From Brytella acorum (lineage in GTDB: Bacteria > Pseudomonadota > Alphaproteobacteria > Acetobacterales > Acetobacteraceae): a stretch of DNA of 64,000 nucleotides. Below the pieces are notes generated by a model. The model saw nothing but the letters and a program-made list of their open reading frames with translations, was not told the origin of the DNA and ran no database searches. The stretch lies in contig NZ_JARBJP010000004.1 of NCBI RefSeq assembly GCF_029309905.1, positions 186,001 through 250,000 on the forward strand, in the 5' to 3' direction. Below, piece after piece: positions 27,692 through 37,526 of this stretch (position 1 is the stretch's first letter; every line of letters begins with the position of its first letter). A program made the translations under genes and the position numbers.

Positions 27692-28697
27692 CGGCGGCCG
27701 TCACCTTTCCGCGAAACACACGATAGGAATAGATCGTGTAGGCCAAAATGATGGGAAGCAGGATCGCTGTCCCGGCGAGCTGGAAAATCTGGCTTTTGGG
27801 CGGCGATGAGACGTCCCACAAGGTCAGGGTCGGCGGCACGGCGTAGGGCCATATCGTGATGCCCAGTCCCGTCAGGCACAGGAAAAACCAGCCGAGCGTG
27901 CACAGGAACGGGGAAAGGGGATGCTTTTGGCGCAGACCGCGTTGGAACAGGAAGCCGAGTACTACGACCAGAACCGGAACCGGCGCCACGAATGCGATAT
28001 TGGGCCAGATGGTCCAGCGCGTCAGATATGGCGCGTTGAGAGTCGGCGTCCAGAAGCTGACGGCGGCAATCGAGACGAAGAGTCCGATGGCCAGGACACC
28101 GGCCCAGCGTCGACAGTTCTGTTCCAGAACGTCATCCGTGCGCCATACGAGCCAGCAGGCGCCGAGAAGGGTATAACCACACATGACCGCCAGCCCGCAG
28201 ACCACGCTGAAAGGCGTGAGCCAGTCCAGCGGCCCGCCGCTGAAGGCGCCATTCGTGACGGACACGCCCTGAATGACACCGGCGAGGATGACGCCCTGAC
28301 AGAAGGCGGCGAGGCCGGATCCGATCATGAAGCCGAGATCCCACAAGGCCTCCGTACCGCGGTCCCGGGTCAGGATACGGAACTCGAAGGCCACGCCACG
28401 AAAAATCAGGGCGAGGAGCATGAGCAGGATGGGAATGTACAGAGCTGGAAGGAGGGTTGCATAGGCGCCGGGATAGACCCCGTACAGCACCGCGCCGCCA
28501 AGGACCATCCATGTTTCGTTACCGTCCCAGACGGGTGCGATGGTGTTGACCATGACGTCCCGACGGCCACGGTCGCGTTCGACCGCGAACAGCATGCCTA
28601 TGCCGAGATCGAAGCCATCGAGGACGACGTAGATCATGATCGCCGAAGCCAGGATGACGGACCAGATGACAGGGAGCCAGTATGCGATGCCGGTCAT
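27678..28697 (-). CDS. cioB: Cyanide-insensitive ubiquinol oxidase subunit II
   Basis: The 339-residue inner-membrane CydB-type subunit begins MTGIAYWLPVIWSVILASAIMIYVVLDGFDLGIGM. It contains APVWDGNETWMVLGGAVLYGVYP, the conserved quinol-oxidase segment, then several helices ending GTAILLPIILAYTIYSYRVFRG. With CioA it oxidises ubiquinol and reduces oxygen without proton pumping, tolerating cyanide and the acidic oxidative conditions typical of acetic acid bacteria. The gap to cioA is four bases; it overlaps the DUF2474 gene. Confidence 0.93.
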   Translation of the reverse strand: MTGIAYWLPVIWSVILASAIMIYVVLDGFDLGIGMLFAVERDRGRRDVMVNTIAPVWDGNETWMVLGGAVLYGVYPGAYATLLPALYIPILLMLLALIFRGVAFEFRILTRDRGTEALWDLGFMIGSGLAAFCQGVILAGVIQGVSVTNGAFSGGPLDWLTPFSVVCGLAVMCGYTLLGACWLVWRTDDVLEQNCRRWAGVLAIGLFVSIAAVSFWTPTLNAPYLTRWTIWPNIAFVAPVPVLVVVLGFLFQRGLRQKHPLSPFLCTLGWFFLCLTGLGITIWPYAVPPTLTLWDVSSPPKSQIFQLAGTAILLPIILAYTIYSYRVFRGKVTAADAYH

Positions 28698-28701
28698 GAC
28701 C

Positions 28702-30132
28702 TCAGACTCCGTCTCTGGGACGTTGAAGCACTGTCTCGGGATGGGAACGCGCGGCCAGGATATCCGCTGGTGTTTCCTGGCTGGCATCGTGTTCGTCAGC
28801 TACAGGCTGGCGCGATAGCATCCGCATCAGGATGACAAGGCCGGAACCAAACACAAAAACATAGACGATCACGAAGGCGGTCATCGAAATGGCCATGCTT
28901 GGAAGCATGATGGGCGAGACGCTCTGCTCCGTCCGCAGAAGCCCGTAAACGGTCCACGGCTGGCGGCCGACCTCGGTCGTGACCCAGCCGCATAGCAGGG
29001 CGATGAATCCCGCCGGGGCCATGATCAGTGCAAGCCTGTGGAGAAACGGGCTGACATAGAGCCGTCCGCGCCAGCGCATGTAGAGCGACAGAAGACCGGT
29101 CGCGGCCATCAGCATACCCAGCGCGATCATGATACGGAATGAGAAGAAGATGACGGGTGAGGGTGGTCTCTGGTCTCGCGGAAAATCCTTCATGCCCGGC
29201 ACTTTGCCATCAAGGCTGTGCGTCAGGATGAGGGAGCCCGCCAGCGGCAGCCTGATCGCATAATCCGTATGTTCGGTCTTCATGTTCGGAATGCCGAACA
29301 GCAGTTCGGGCGCGCGCCCTTCGCTTTCCCAGTCGCCTTCCATGGCGGCGATTTTGACGGGTTGATATTTCAGGGTGTTCAGGCCGTGGGCGTCACCGGC
29401 GAGGATTTGTAGCGGTGCGACGATGGTGGCCATCCACATGGCCATCGAAAACATCAGTCGGATCTGTTCGCTGGGTAGTTTGCCATGACGGCGCGCCCTC
29501 AGCATGTGCCACGCGGCCGTCCCGCCGACCACGAACGCGACGGAAAGAAACGAGGCCATGCCCATATGGACCAGGCGGTAAGGGAAAGACGGGTTGAAAA
29601 TGATCGCCAGCCAGTCGTCCGGCAGGAAACGGCCGGTCGCCGGATCGATGGTGTAGCCTCTGGGTGTCTGCATCCAGGAGTTGGAGGCGAGGATCCATGT
29701 CATGGAAATGAGCGTGCCGATCGAGACGACACAGGTGGCGAAGAAATGCAGTCTCTGCCCCACCTTGTTCATGCCGAACAGCATGACGCCCAGAAATCCG
29801 GCTTCCAGAAAAAAGGCCGTCATCACCTCGTAGGAGAGGAGAACGCCAAGGATAGGTCCGGCTTTACGTGCGAAGAGAGACCAGTTTGTCCCAAATTCGT
29901 AGGACATGACCAGACCCGACACGACGCCCATTGCGAAGACGACCGAGAAAACCTTGATCCAGTAGCGATAGAGGTCGAGATAGGCCGAGCGACCGGTTTT
30001 GAGCCAAAGTCCTTCGAGCACGGCCAGATAGGCCGCCAGGCCGATGGAGAATGCGGGGAAAACGATGTGAAACCCCACCGTGAAGGCGAACTGAAATCGC
30101 GCCAGCAGCAGCGCGGAGGCCGACGTCATCAT
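28702..30132 (-). CDS. cioA: Cyanide-insensitive ubiquinol oxidase subunit I
   Basis: The 476-residue subunit I carries haems. FHIVFPAFSIG (His22) is the haem ligand region. SYEVMTAFFLEAGFLG holds the membrane Glu residues. GRQPWTVYGLLRTEQSVSP is the quinol-oxidase GRxPW block, and the short quinol loop is typical of the CIO rather than the cytochrome bd Q-loop class. The start is set at ATG 30132 (ATGATG) behind CAGGTGTGAG. Upstream in-frame codons give no membrane-like sequence. Genes run cioA-cioB-DUF2474 leftward from a promoter region between 30133 and 30306. Confidence 0.93.
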   Translation of the reverse strand: MMTSASALLLARFQFAFTVGFHIVFPAFSIGLAAYLAVLEGLWLKTGRSAYLDLYRYWIKVFSVVFAMGVVSGLVMSYEFGTNWSLFARKAGPILGVLLSYEVMTAFFLEAGFLGVMLFGMNKVGQRLHFFATCVVSIGTLISMTWILASNSWMQTPRGYTIDPATGRFLPDDWLAIIFNPSFPYRLVHMGMASFLSVAFVVGGTAAWHMLRARRHGKLPSEQIRLMFSMAMWMATIVAPLQILAGDAHGLNTLKYQPVKIAAMEGDWESEGRAPELLFGIPNMKTEHTDYAIRLPLAGSLILTHSLDGKVPGMKDFPRDQRPPSPVIFFSFRIMIALGMLMAATGLLSLYMRWRGRLYVSPFLHRLALIMAPAGFIALLCGWVTTEVGRQPWTVYGLLRTEQSVSPIMLPSMAISMTAFVIVYVFVFGSGLVILMRMLSRQPVADEHDASQETPADILAARSHPETVLQRPRDGV

Positions 30133-30306
30133 CTCACACCTGTTTTCGCGATATAAACCCGCAGATAGATATGAACGCGACGGGGTGAATTGGTTCCAAA
30201 ATAAAAAGATATACCTGCATACGCAGCGCCTTCCCGTCAGGTTTGGTTGAGGACGGGATCTTGGGAACGTTTCCGTCGATATCGGCGGAGAGAGTGCGAG
30301 TTGTTT

Positions 30307-30543
30307 ATGGGCATGGTTGCGATGAAACGATATTCGGGGGAATTCAAATCGCGGATCGCGCCGGAGACGATCCGGGGCGAACAGACGCTGGCAGAGCTGG
30401 CGTGCAGGCACGATGTGCAGCTTCACCTTTCCGGAACATCATCCTGGACGCGAGAAAATTCTTTGCGCATCCCGGGGCTTCATCCATTTCTCACACGCCA
30501 TGGTCCGGCTCCGCTGAGGGAGGCGGTACCTGAAAGACAGTGA
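30307..30543 (+). pseudogene. IS3-family transposase OrfA remnant
   Basis: The frame starts MGMVAMKRYSGEFKSRIA and continues PETIRGEQTLAELACRHDVQ, the N-terminal helix-turn-helix of IS3-type OrfA proteins. After about 45 residues it loses similarity (LHLSGTSSWTREN), and no OrfB or terminal inverted repeats are visible, so this is a decayed fragment. It marks a past insertion between cioA and the TonB receptor. The surrounding 679-bp gap (30133-30811) also holds the cioA promoter region, an AT-rich stretch near 30700-30770 and the GGAGG before the receptor gene; nothing else coding is supported. Confidence 0.7.
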
Positions 30544-30811
30544 CGCTCGTGGATGGCTGAATTTGTCTGATGAACGCATTGGGGGGGCTTTCCGAAACTG
30601 TCCCGCTCGGGTGGAAACCCTGTTTCTGGACGAGGAGCTCGACATGCGGTTAACGTCGGCGCGTCGGCCGGATGACGCCGCGAATGCAACAGGTCATAAC
30701 TTAAAGTTAATGCCAGATATCGTTTTTGAAATAGACTGAAAACACTTCGATATCGGATCGTTCCGTTATAGGTGGATTCTGGAGTCCGCCGGAACAGGCG
30801 GAGGGGCTGAA

Positions 30812-33676
30812 GTGAAGCAAGGCTATCTCAAGGCATATAAGCGATCAGTTTTGTCTGCTGGCGTGTCGGTGGTTGCTTTCGCGGTCACGACTTCGGCCCA
30901 TGCGCAGATCATATCGCTTCCCGGGACGACGAATGGGCAGCAGATTGGCAATCCGAGCGCCAGGAAGCAGTCGGTCTCAAAGACGCAGGACGGCAAGAGC
31001 GAGACGATCACGGTCGTCGGAACGCATCTGGGCGCCAGGGAAACTGCTGAAATCCAGCCTGTGGCCGTCATTACGGCCGATCAGATCCAGCAATCATCGT
31101 CCATGACGACGGGCGACATCTTTGCCCGTATTCCCTCAATGGGCTTCTCCGGCAACACATTCAGCAACGCTGGCGGCTCATGTCTGAATATTCGCAGCCT
31201 TGGCACGGCACGGACGCTGGTTCTGGTCGACGGACATCGCATGGTGAACGGCAACAGCACCGTCGACTGTCCCGATGTGAACTCGATCGCGCCCGCCATG
31301 ATCGACAGGATCGAAATTCTCAAGGACGGTTCTTCGACGAGCTATGGCGCCGACGCGATCGCGGGGGTCGTCAATATCATCCTCAAGAAGAATTTCACGG
31401 GCACGACCGTCACGGCCAATGGCGGCATCAGTGAATACGGAGACGACCAGACAGCGGCCGTCACGATCGCGCATGGTTTCAATTTCGATCATGACCGCGG
31501 CAATTTCACAATCGCAGGTTCCTACAACTATCAGGCGCCCATGGCCGCAGATCAGCGCAAATGGGCCATGCAGGAAGCCAAGGTCAACAATCCACCGGGG
31601 CAGGACCAGTATTTCGGTTCCCAGTATGGACCCCAACCGGTTTTCGCAGCCGTCAATGGCGGCAAACCCTTGACCGCGCATAGCGATGGCGTCGCCAATT
31701 CCGTCATCCAGAATTCCAACGGAACCTATAGTCCCTATAGCTGGGGCGACAATTACGACTATTCTCAGGACAATCAGATCATCTCCGAGCAGCAGATCGG
31801 AAACCTGAACGTCACCGGGCATTACGACGTCAACTCGCATTTGCAACTCTACACGTCGAATTATTTCGCGCATACACAGACGGAGGAAATCGGCACACCG
31901 ATGTATGTCGCAACTCCCGCGACGACTCTGACCGGCAATTCCGGTGCGATGGTGGTGCCGTCGGGAGAGCCGGGCAATCCGTTCGGCGAGGATGTCGCAC
32001 TCTATCAGCGCATGTTCGGCATCGGCCGCCGTTACGGCTATAATGCCATCAACTCGTTCCAGTTCACGGGTGGCGCGCGTGGGGACCTTCCGAACTCCGG
32101 TGGCTGGACTTATGACTGGTTCTTCTCCTACGGCAAGACCGTCACGGGTTCCACCGAGAGCGGGGAGGTCAACTGGCGCAATATGGAGAATGCGCTGGGC
32201 TTCCGCCAGACAGGAGGTGCCGGCTCGACCCAGGGTTATTACGACCCCAATCTCTGTGCGCAATCGCAGGGCTGCGCCGCATGGAATCCGTTCGCGGGCC
32301 CGATGTCGCAGGCGGCGGCGAATTATATCGGCTTCACGGATACCTATCCGTCCGGCCAGGAAATGCGCGATACCCAGCTCACCTTCGCCAACAAGCATCT
32401 GGCACGGCTACCTTACGGTCCGCTCGGTATCGCGGTTGGCGTCGAGCATCGCGGTCTGGACGGTTACTTCAAGGCGTCGCCCGAGGATATCGCAGGACTG
32501 AATTCCAATCAGTACCGCAACAACACCAGCGGCGGCTACAACGTCACGGAGGTTTTCGGCGAGTTGAGCATTCCGCTGCTGAAGGATCTTCCAGGGGCCA
32601 AGGCTCTTTCAGCCGAGGCGTCGGGACGTTTCTCGCACTACAACACGTATGGCCAGACCTATAATTGGCATGCCGGTCTGATCTACGCGCCGACGAAGGA
32701 TGTGAGCTTCCGAGCCAACATCGCGACGGGCTTCCGCGCGCCGACGATCATCAACCTGTATCAGGGCGCAACAATCAGCCTGACCGGTACGCGCGACCCC
32801 TGCGCTTATGTCGGAACCTATCCGACGTCCCAGCAGGCGACGATCGTGGCGAACTGCCGCGCGCAGGGCGTCAACCCTGCGACGTTCAAGCAGACCAACG
32901 GTTCGCTGAAATACGAAACGGGCGGTAATCCAGAGCTTCAGCCGGAAATCTCGCGCACCTATGTGATCGGCTCGATCCTCACACCACGCTGGCTGCCCGG
33001 CCTGACCGCGACGGTGGACTATTTCCACACGCACATCACCGAGACGATCGGTTATCCCTCGCTCGCGACCGAACTGAACGGATGCTATACGAGCGCCAAT
33101 CTTTCAAGTTCGTATTGTTCGATCCTGCATGGTCGCGACATCGACGGACAGCTTTATCCGATTTCACGCTATCATGAGAACACCGGCGCGTTCATCGAGG
33201 ATGGTCTGGATATCGCAGCCCATTACACCCAGCCGCTCGACTATCAGAACACATTGAGCTTCGGCGCCGATATTCAGGACATTATGTCCTACAAGTCCCA
33301 GAGCCAGGACGGCCAGGCGCTCATCAGCTACCTTGCGACCGACGCGGGGGTGCCGAAATGGGTCGGAAACGGAACGGCGACATGGAGCCATGGGCGCTGG
33401 AACGTTACCTATATGGTTCGTTTTATAGACGGATTTTCATTTTATCCGAATACGTCCTATGGTCCGGGACTGTCGATGTGGTGGAAAACCAATCAGGCGT
33501 GGTATCATGACCTGATGGTGACCTATCGCGGGAATATCTACACGGTCACCGCGGGCGTGAAAAACCTCGCCGGACGGAACCCGAATTTCTACGCGAACGG
33601 GTCCTACAACACATCGCCGGGAATGTACGATTACGCGGGGCGCTACATGTATATCAAGGCGCAGGTTCACTTTTGA
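30812..33676 (+). CDS. TonB-dependent receptor, large class
   Basis: This 954-residue outer-membrane receptor begins at GTG 30812 with GGAGG seven bases upstream. A signal peptide (ending TSAHAQ) is followed by the TonB box-like ETITVVG (about residues 64-70). The plug has QPVAVITADQIQQSS, SLGTARTLVLVDGHRM and RIEILKDGSSTSYGADAIAGVVNI, and the barrel ends AQVHF. The length and the SYGADAIAGVVN motif are typical of nutrient or complex-ligand receptors rather than simple siderophore ones. Ligand unknown. It is coupled to the NagX-like acyltransferase gene, so a glycan-related substrate is a possible inference. Confidence 0.88.
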   Translation: MKQGYLKAYKRSVLSAGVSVVAFAVTTSAHAQIISLPGTTNGQQIGNPSARKQSVSKTQDGKSETITVVGTHLGARETAEIQPVAVITADQIQQSSSMTTGDIFARIPSMGFSGNTFSNAGGSCLNIRSLGTARTLVLVDGHRMVNGNSTVDCPDVNSIAPAMIDRIEILKDGSSTSYGADAIAGVVNIILKKNFTGTTVTANGGISEYGDDQTAAVTIAHGFNFDHDRGNFTIAGSYNYQAPMAADQRKWAMQEAKVNNPPGQDQYFGSQYGPQPVFAAVNGGKPLTAHSDGVANSVIQNSNGTYSPYSWGDNYDYSQDNQIISEQQIGNLNVTGHYDVNSHLQLYTSNYFAHTQTEEIGTPMYVATPATTLTGNSGAMVVPSGEPGNPFGEDVALYQRMFGIGRRYGYNAINSFQFTGGARGDLPNSGGWTYDWFFSYGKTVTGSTESGEVNWRNMENALGFRQTGGAGSTQGYYDPNLCAQSQGCAAWNPFAGPMSQAAANYIGFTDTYPSGQEMRDTQLTFANKHLARLPYGPLGIAVGVEHRGLDGYFKASPEDIAGLNSNQYRNNTSGGYNVTEVFGELSIPLLKDLPGAKALSAEASGRFSHYNTYGQTYNWHAGLIYAPTKDVSFRANIATGFRAPTIINLYQGATISLTGTRDPCAYVGTYPTSQQATIVANCRAQGVNPATFKQTNGSLKYETGGNPELQPEISRTYVIGSILTPRWLPGLTATVDYFHTHITETIGYPSLATELNGCYTSANLSSSYCSILHGRDIDGQLYPISRYHENTGAFIEDGLDIAAHYTQPLDYQNTLSFGADIQDIMSYKSQSQDGQALISYLATDAGVPKWVGNGTATWSHGRWNVTYMVRFIDGFSFYPNTSYGPGLSMWWKTNQAWYHDLMVTYRGNIYTVTAGVKNLAGRNPNFYANGSYNTSPGMYDYAGRYMYIKAQVHF

Positions 33677-34872
33677 CGATTGATGAGGGTGTCGCCGTCC
33701 CCCAGGCGGTTCCGCATCGACGGATCGTCTCCGTCGATGCGCTCAGAGGTCTGACGGTTGCCGTCATGATCGTCGTCAACGATCCGGGAGACTGGGCCCA
33801 TGTCTATGCCCCGCTTCTGCACGCCGCATGGAATGGCTTTACGCTTGCCGATTTCGTGTTTCCGACGTTTCTATTTCTGGTCGGGTGCTCGATTCCGTTG
33901 GCGCTCGACCGGCGCGTCGCCCGTGGAGATTCGCGGTCGATGCTGTCATGGCATATCGCGCGGCGCGCGGGGATATTGTTCGCCCTTGAGATCCTGCTCG
34001 GCCTCTATCCCCATTTCACGCTTCATCATCTCGCGCATTTCCGGTTCTATGGCGTTCTGACGCGGATCGTCATCTGCTATCTGACGGTCGGTCTCCTCGT
34101 CGTCTGGGTGCCGCGCCCGAAAGCCATGCCCCTGCTGGGCGCGTTTCTGCTGGTCGGATACTGGGTGCTGATGCGTTATGTTCCGGTTCCGGGGCTCGGA
34201 ACGCCGGGGACGAGTTTTCCGCTCTTCGATCCTGAACGCAATCTGGCCGCGTGGATGGATCGCGGCATCACGGACTGGTCCCAGGCCTGGCTCCATACCG
34301 GGCGCCTCTATGAAGGCCGTTGGGATCCGGAAGGCCTTTTGAGCACGCTTCCCGCCCTGGCGACGACCATTTTGGGCGTGATAACGGGTCGTTTTTTGCG
34401 ACGTGGTTCTGCGTCCGCGCCAAGCGCGCTCGCGGTGAGCGGATTAATCGCACTGGCTGCCGGTGCGTGCTGGGCGCCCTTCTTTCCGATCAATAAATCC
34501 CTCTGGAGCAGTTCGTATGTGTTGTGGAGTGCGGGGTGGGGATTGCTGTTGCTCGCTTTTTTCCACCAGATCTTCGACGGCGCGCGTCTGCATGAAAAGA
34601 GCCGTCTTGCCGCAGGCCTTCTCAGACCCATGCAGATTTTTGGGACCAATGCCCTTGTGGCTTACATGTTTTCAGGGTTTTTGATCGAAACCTTCATCGC
34701 ACTGCCCGCTCCGAGCGGGCCATCGGACTCGCTTCTCAGCTGGATTTACGCATTTTTCGCGGTGCCGGTATCCACAAAAGCGACATCCCTGGCGTTTGCT
34801 CTTGTTTTCGCGGCGGCGTGTTTTGTGCCGGAATGGATGCTCTGGCGTCGTCGGATGATCGTGAAATTATAA
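33673..34872 (+). CDS. NagX/COG4299-type membrane acyltransferase
   Basis: The 399-residue protein has about ten membrane segments. Its N-terminal RRIVSVDALRGLTVAVMIVVND, with the following WNGFTLADFVFPTFLFLVG, is diagnostic for the DUF5009/NagX group related to heparan-alpha-glucosaminide acetyltransferase. Start TTG at 33673 overlaps the receptor's TGA (TTGA); no ATG or GTG lies in frame before the conserved DALRG, so this start is preferred. Its coupling to a TonB receptor suggests that both handle one substrate, perhaps an amino sugar. Reaction is inferred from family only. Confidence 0.8.
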   Translation: MTIDEGVAVPQAVPHRRIVSVDALRGLTVAVMIVVNDPGDWAHVYAPLLHAAWNGFTLADFVFPTFLFLVGCSIPLALDRRVARGDSRSMLSWHIARRAGILFALEILLGLYPHFTLHHLAHFRFYGVLTRIVICYLTVGLLVVWVPRPKAMPLLGAFLLVGYWVLMRYVPVPGLGTPGTSFPLFDPERNLAAWMDRGITDWSQAWLHTGRLYEGRWDPEGLLSTLPALATTILGVITGRFLRRGSASAPSALAVSGLIALAAGACWAPFFPINKSLWSSSYVLWSAGWGLLLLAFFHQIFDGARLHEKSRLAAGLLRPMQIFGTNALVAYMFSGFLIETFIALPAPSGPSDSLLSWIYAFFAVPVSTKATSLAFALVFAAACFVPEWMLWRRRMIVKL

Positions 34873-34874
34873 AA

Positions 34875-34914
34875 AGCGCGTCTCCGGGTGTCCTCAGGCA
34901 CCCGGGGACGCGCT
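34875..34914 (-). terminator. Rho-independent terminator (mainly for DUF1328 gene)
   Basis: A 16-base arm (34875-34890) pairs with 34899-34914 with one G-T style mismatch around an 8-base loop. On the minus strand the stem is followed by TTTTT, giving a strong terminator for the leftward DUF1328 gene. On the plus strand no T-run follows, so for the acyltransferase gene ending at 34872 it would serve only weakly. Confidence 0.8.
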
Positions 34915-34927
34915 CGTTCCTGTCAGT

Positions 34928-35098
34928 TCAGATGCTGCGTCCGCGTCCGAAAATGAAGCTGCAGATCAGCAGGACCACAAAGATGAAGAACAGGATCTTG
35001 CCAAGATAGGCGAAGCTTCCCGCAAGTCCACCGAAGCCCAGTACACCTGCGATAAGGGCCAGAATCAGGAAAATGACAGTCCAGCGCAACAGGTCCAT
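34928..35098 (-). CDS. DUF1328 small membrane protein
   Basis: The 56-residue protein has two membrane helices (LRWTVIFLILALIAGVLGFG and AYLGKILFFIFVVLLICSFIFG). It matches the DUF1328/YtjA family, whose members are often stress-inducible and of unknown function. The start is placed at ATG 35098 because the family begins MDxxRW. An upstream in-frame ATG would add unrelated sequence. The terminator at 34875-34914 follows. A 213-bp gap to nadE on the other side holds the divergent promoters; no further gene is seen there. Confidence 0.88.
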   Translation of the reverse strand: MDLLRWTVIFLILALIAGVLGFGGLAGSFAYLGKILFFIFVVLLICSFIFGRGRSI

Positions 35099-35311
35099 GA
35101 TCAAGGTTCCATTCTTATGACGGGGCCACGGAAGTGACGCCACGGTTGGGATGTTCATTCCCTCAACGCGACGACCCGCGCAGAAGTTCAACACGAAAAT
35201 AACATCGGCTTCATGTTGACCGGGGACGCGCCGCGTGAGGCCGATCAGGCGTCGTCATGATCCTTCCGAGTGTGATAGATCAGGATCTTCGACACGAGGG
35301 AGGCCCGATCT

Positions 35312-37345
35312 TTGGCTGAGTTTCGCAACCTGTATCGCCACGGCTTCGCGCGGCTCGCAGCCTGCACCGTTCCCGTGCGGCTTGCCGATCCCCAAGCCAA
35401 CCTCGCCCGGATCATCGAGATGGCCGTGGTCTGCGACGGGCGGGGAGCCGCCATCGTCACCTTCCCGGAACTCTGTCTGTCAGGCTATGCCATCGAAGAT
35501 CTGCACATGCAGGATGCTCTTCTGGACGCCGTGGAAGAGCAGTTGACAGACCTCGTCGAGGCCAGCCAGGCGTGGCGCTGCGTGATGGTCGTCGGCGCGC
35601 CGTTGCGACACGCGGATCGTCTCTTCAACACGGCTGTTATCGTGCAGCGTGGCCGCATTCTTGGCGTCGTCCCCAAATCCTATCTCCCCAATTACCGTGA
35701 ATTCTACGAGGCGCGGCATTTCGCGCCGGGGATCGGGCGGCGTGGGGAAACAATACGGATCGGCCGTCATCACGTTCCGTTCGGAACAGACCTCCTGTTC
35801 GAGGCCGAGGATCTGCGCGGGCTGACGCTCGGCGTGGAAATCTGCGAGGATCTCTGGGTTCCCCAGCCTCCGGGGACGGCTCTGGCGCTCGCGGGCGCGA
35901 CGATCATCGCGAACCCTTCCGCCAGCAACATCACGATCGGGAAATCCGAGGATCGCGATCTGCTGTGTCGTTCGCAATCGGCGCGAGCCTTGTGTGCTTA
36001 TGTCTATGCGGCCGCGGGCGTGGGTGAGTCCACGACCGACGTGGCCTGGGACGGCCAGGTCTCGATTTACGAAGCCGGAAGGCTTCTGGCGCAATCGACA
36101 CGTTTTCCCGAGGGCGCCGATTATGTGCTGGCGGATGTGGATCTGGATCTGTTGCGACAGGAACGGATGCGGATGGGGAGTTTTGGCGCGTGCGCGGATG
36201 CGAATGCCAAGATGGAATGGCGACGCATCGCATTCACCCTGACGCCCCCGACAGAGGATATCGGATTGCGGCGGGAGATCAGCCGCTTTCCGTTCGTTCC
36301 CAGCGACGATCGCAGGCTGGCACAGGACTGTTACGAAGCCTGGACGATTCAGGTGAGCGCTCTCACGCAGCGCATGCGCGCAAGCGGTGCGAGCCGCATG
36401 GTGATCGGCGTTTCCGGTGGACTGGACAGTTCGCTGGCCGTCGTCGTGGCGGCGCGCGTTGCCGATGAACTGGGCTGGGGACGCGATCATGTGGAAGCTT
36501 ACACGATGCCCGGCTTCGCGACGGGCGGCGAAAGTCTGGGCTATGCCCATGCACTGATGAATGCCCTTGGCGTATCGGCACATGAACTCGATATCCGTCC
36601 GACGGCGACGCAAATGTTGCGAACGATCGGACATCCGGCCGGGGACGGCGCGCCAGTTTACGACATCACCTTTGAAAATATACAGGCGGGGTTAAGGACC
36701 GACTTCCTGTTCCGGATCGCCAACCAGAAAGACGGACTCGTGATCGGGACGGGCGATCTGTCCGAACTGGCTCTGGGTTGGTGCACCTATGGCGTCGGCG
36801 ACCAGATGTCGCATTACAACGTCAATGCGGGGATGCCCAAGACACTCATCCAGCATCTGATCCGGTGGCTGGCCCGCGAACCGGAGACGACGGCGGCGGT
36901 ATCTGAAATTCTTTCAAAGATCGTGAGCGCCGAAATTACGCCCGAACTGGTTCCGGGCGACGTGAAGGGAGTGCAAAGCACGGAAGAGAAGGTTGGCCCT
37001 TACGCGCTCCAGGACTTCAACCTGTTCTATACGCTGCGCTACGGCTTCGCACCGTCCAAGATCGCGTTCATGGCGGAGGTCGCATGGCGCGACCCGGCGC
37101 ATGGCGCATGGCCTGCCCACTTTCCCGCCGAACGTCGGATCGCGTATGACCTCCCGCAGATCCGTCACTGGCTGGAAGTCTTCATCCGGCGTTTCTTTGG
37201 TTTCAGTCAGTTCAAGCGTTCAGCCATGCCGAACGGCCCGAAGCTGTCCCCCGGCGGCAGTCTGTCACCCCGTGGGGACTGGCGCGCTCCGTCCGACGGC
37301 AATGCCGAGGTCTGGCTCGAGGAACTCTTCCGCAACGTTCCGTAA
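35312..37345 (+). CDS. nadE: Glutamine-dependent NAD+ synthetase
   Basis: The 677-residue two-domain enzyme makes NAD+ from deamido-NAD+. The N-terminal CN-hydrolase glutaminase has the Glu53 (FPELCLSGY), Lys122 ([13 protein letters not shown]) and Cys178 (GVEICEDLW) triad. The C-terminal synthetase has the P-loop [11 protein letters not shown] near residue 370 and [11 protein letters not shown]. Start is TTG at 35312 with GGGAGG upstream; no ATG fits before LYRHGF, the family's N-terminus. It is near nadABC at 48-51.7 kb, covering the last step of the same pathway. A bidirectional terminator follows. Confidence 0.93.
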   Translation: MAEFRNLYRHGFARLAACTVPVRLADPQANLARIIEMAVVCDGRGAAIVTFPELCLSGYAIEDLHMQDALLDAVEEQLTDLVEASQAWRCVMVVGAPLRHADRLFNTAVIVQRGRILGVVPKSYLPNYREFYEARHFAPGIGRRGETIRIGRHHVPFGTDLLFEAEDLRGLTLGVEICEDLWVPQPPGTALALAGATIIANPSASNITIGKSEDRDLLCRSQSARALCAYVYAAAGVGESTTDVAWDGQVSIYEAGRLLAQSTRFPEGADYVLADVDLDLLRQERMRMGSFGACADANAKMEWRRIAFTLTPPTEDIGLRREISRFPFVPSDDRRLAQDCYEAWTIQVSALTQRMRASGASRMVIGVSGGLDSSLAVVVAARVADELGWGRDHVEAYTMPGFATGGESLGYAHALMNALGVSAHELDIRPTATQMLRTIGHPAGDGAPVYDITFENIQAGLRTDFLFRIANQKDGLVIGTGDLSELALGWCTYGVGDQMSHYNVNAGMPKTLIQHLIRWLAREPETTAAVSEILSKIVSAEITPELVPGDVKGVQSTEEKVGPYALQDFNLFYTLRYGFAPSKIAFMAEVAWRDPAHGAWPAHFPAERRIAYDLPQIRHWLEVFIRRFFGFSQFKRSAMPNGPKLSPGGSLSPRGDWRAPSDGNAEVWLEELFRNVP

Positions 37346-37435
37346 GGTCGCTTGCCGCCGAGTCCAGATGGTCCTACGCCGCATGGGGACATTCAAGCCG
37401 GACACGCGACGGCGGGACTCGTCTCTCATGCAGAG

Positions 37436-37463
37436 AAAAAGGGAGCCCTGTGGCTCTGTTTTT
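37436..37463. terminator. Bidirectional terminator between nadE and pyk
   Basis: GAGCC (37443-37447), loop CTGT, GGCTC (37452-37456), then TTTTT at 37459-37463 on the plus strand. On the minus strand the same hairpin is followed by TTTTT (37436-37440). It lies between the convergent nadE and pyk stops. The stem is short (5-6 bp) but flanked by T-runs on both sides. Confidence 0.65.
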
Positions 37464-37526
37464 ATGTCCCGCCTTCGCTGGCCGTGGGACCGACCCAGCC
37501 AACGAAGGTGGAAAGACGGCCGCGCC

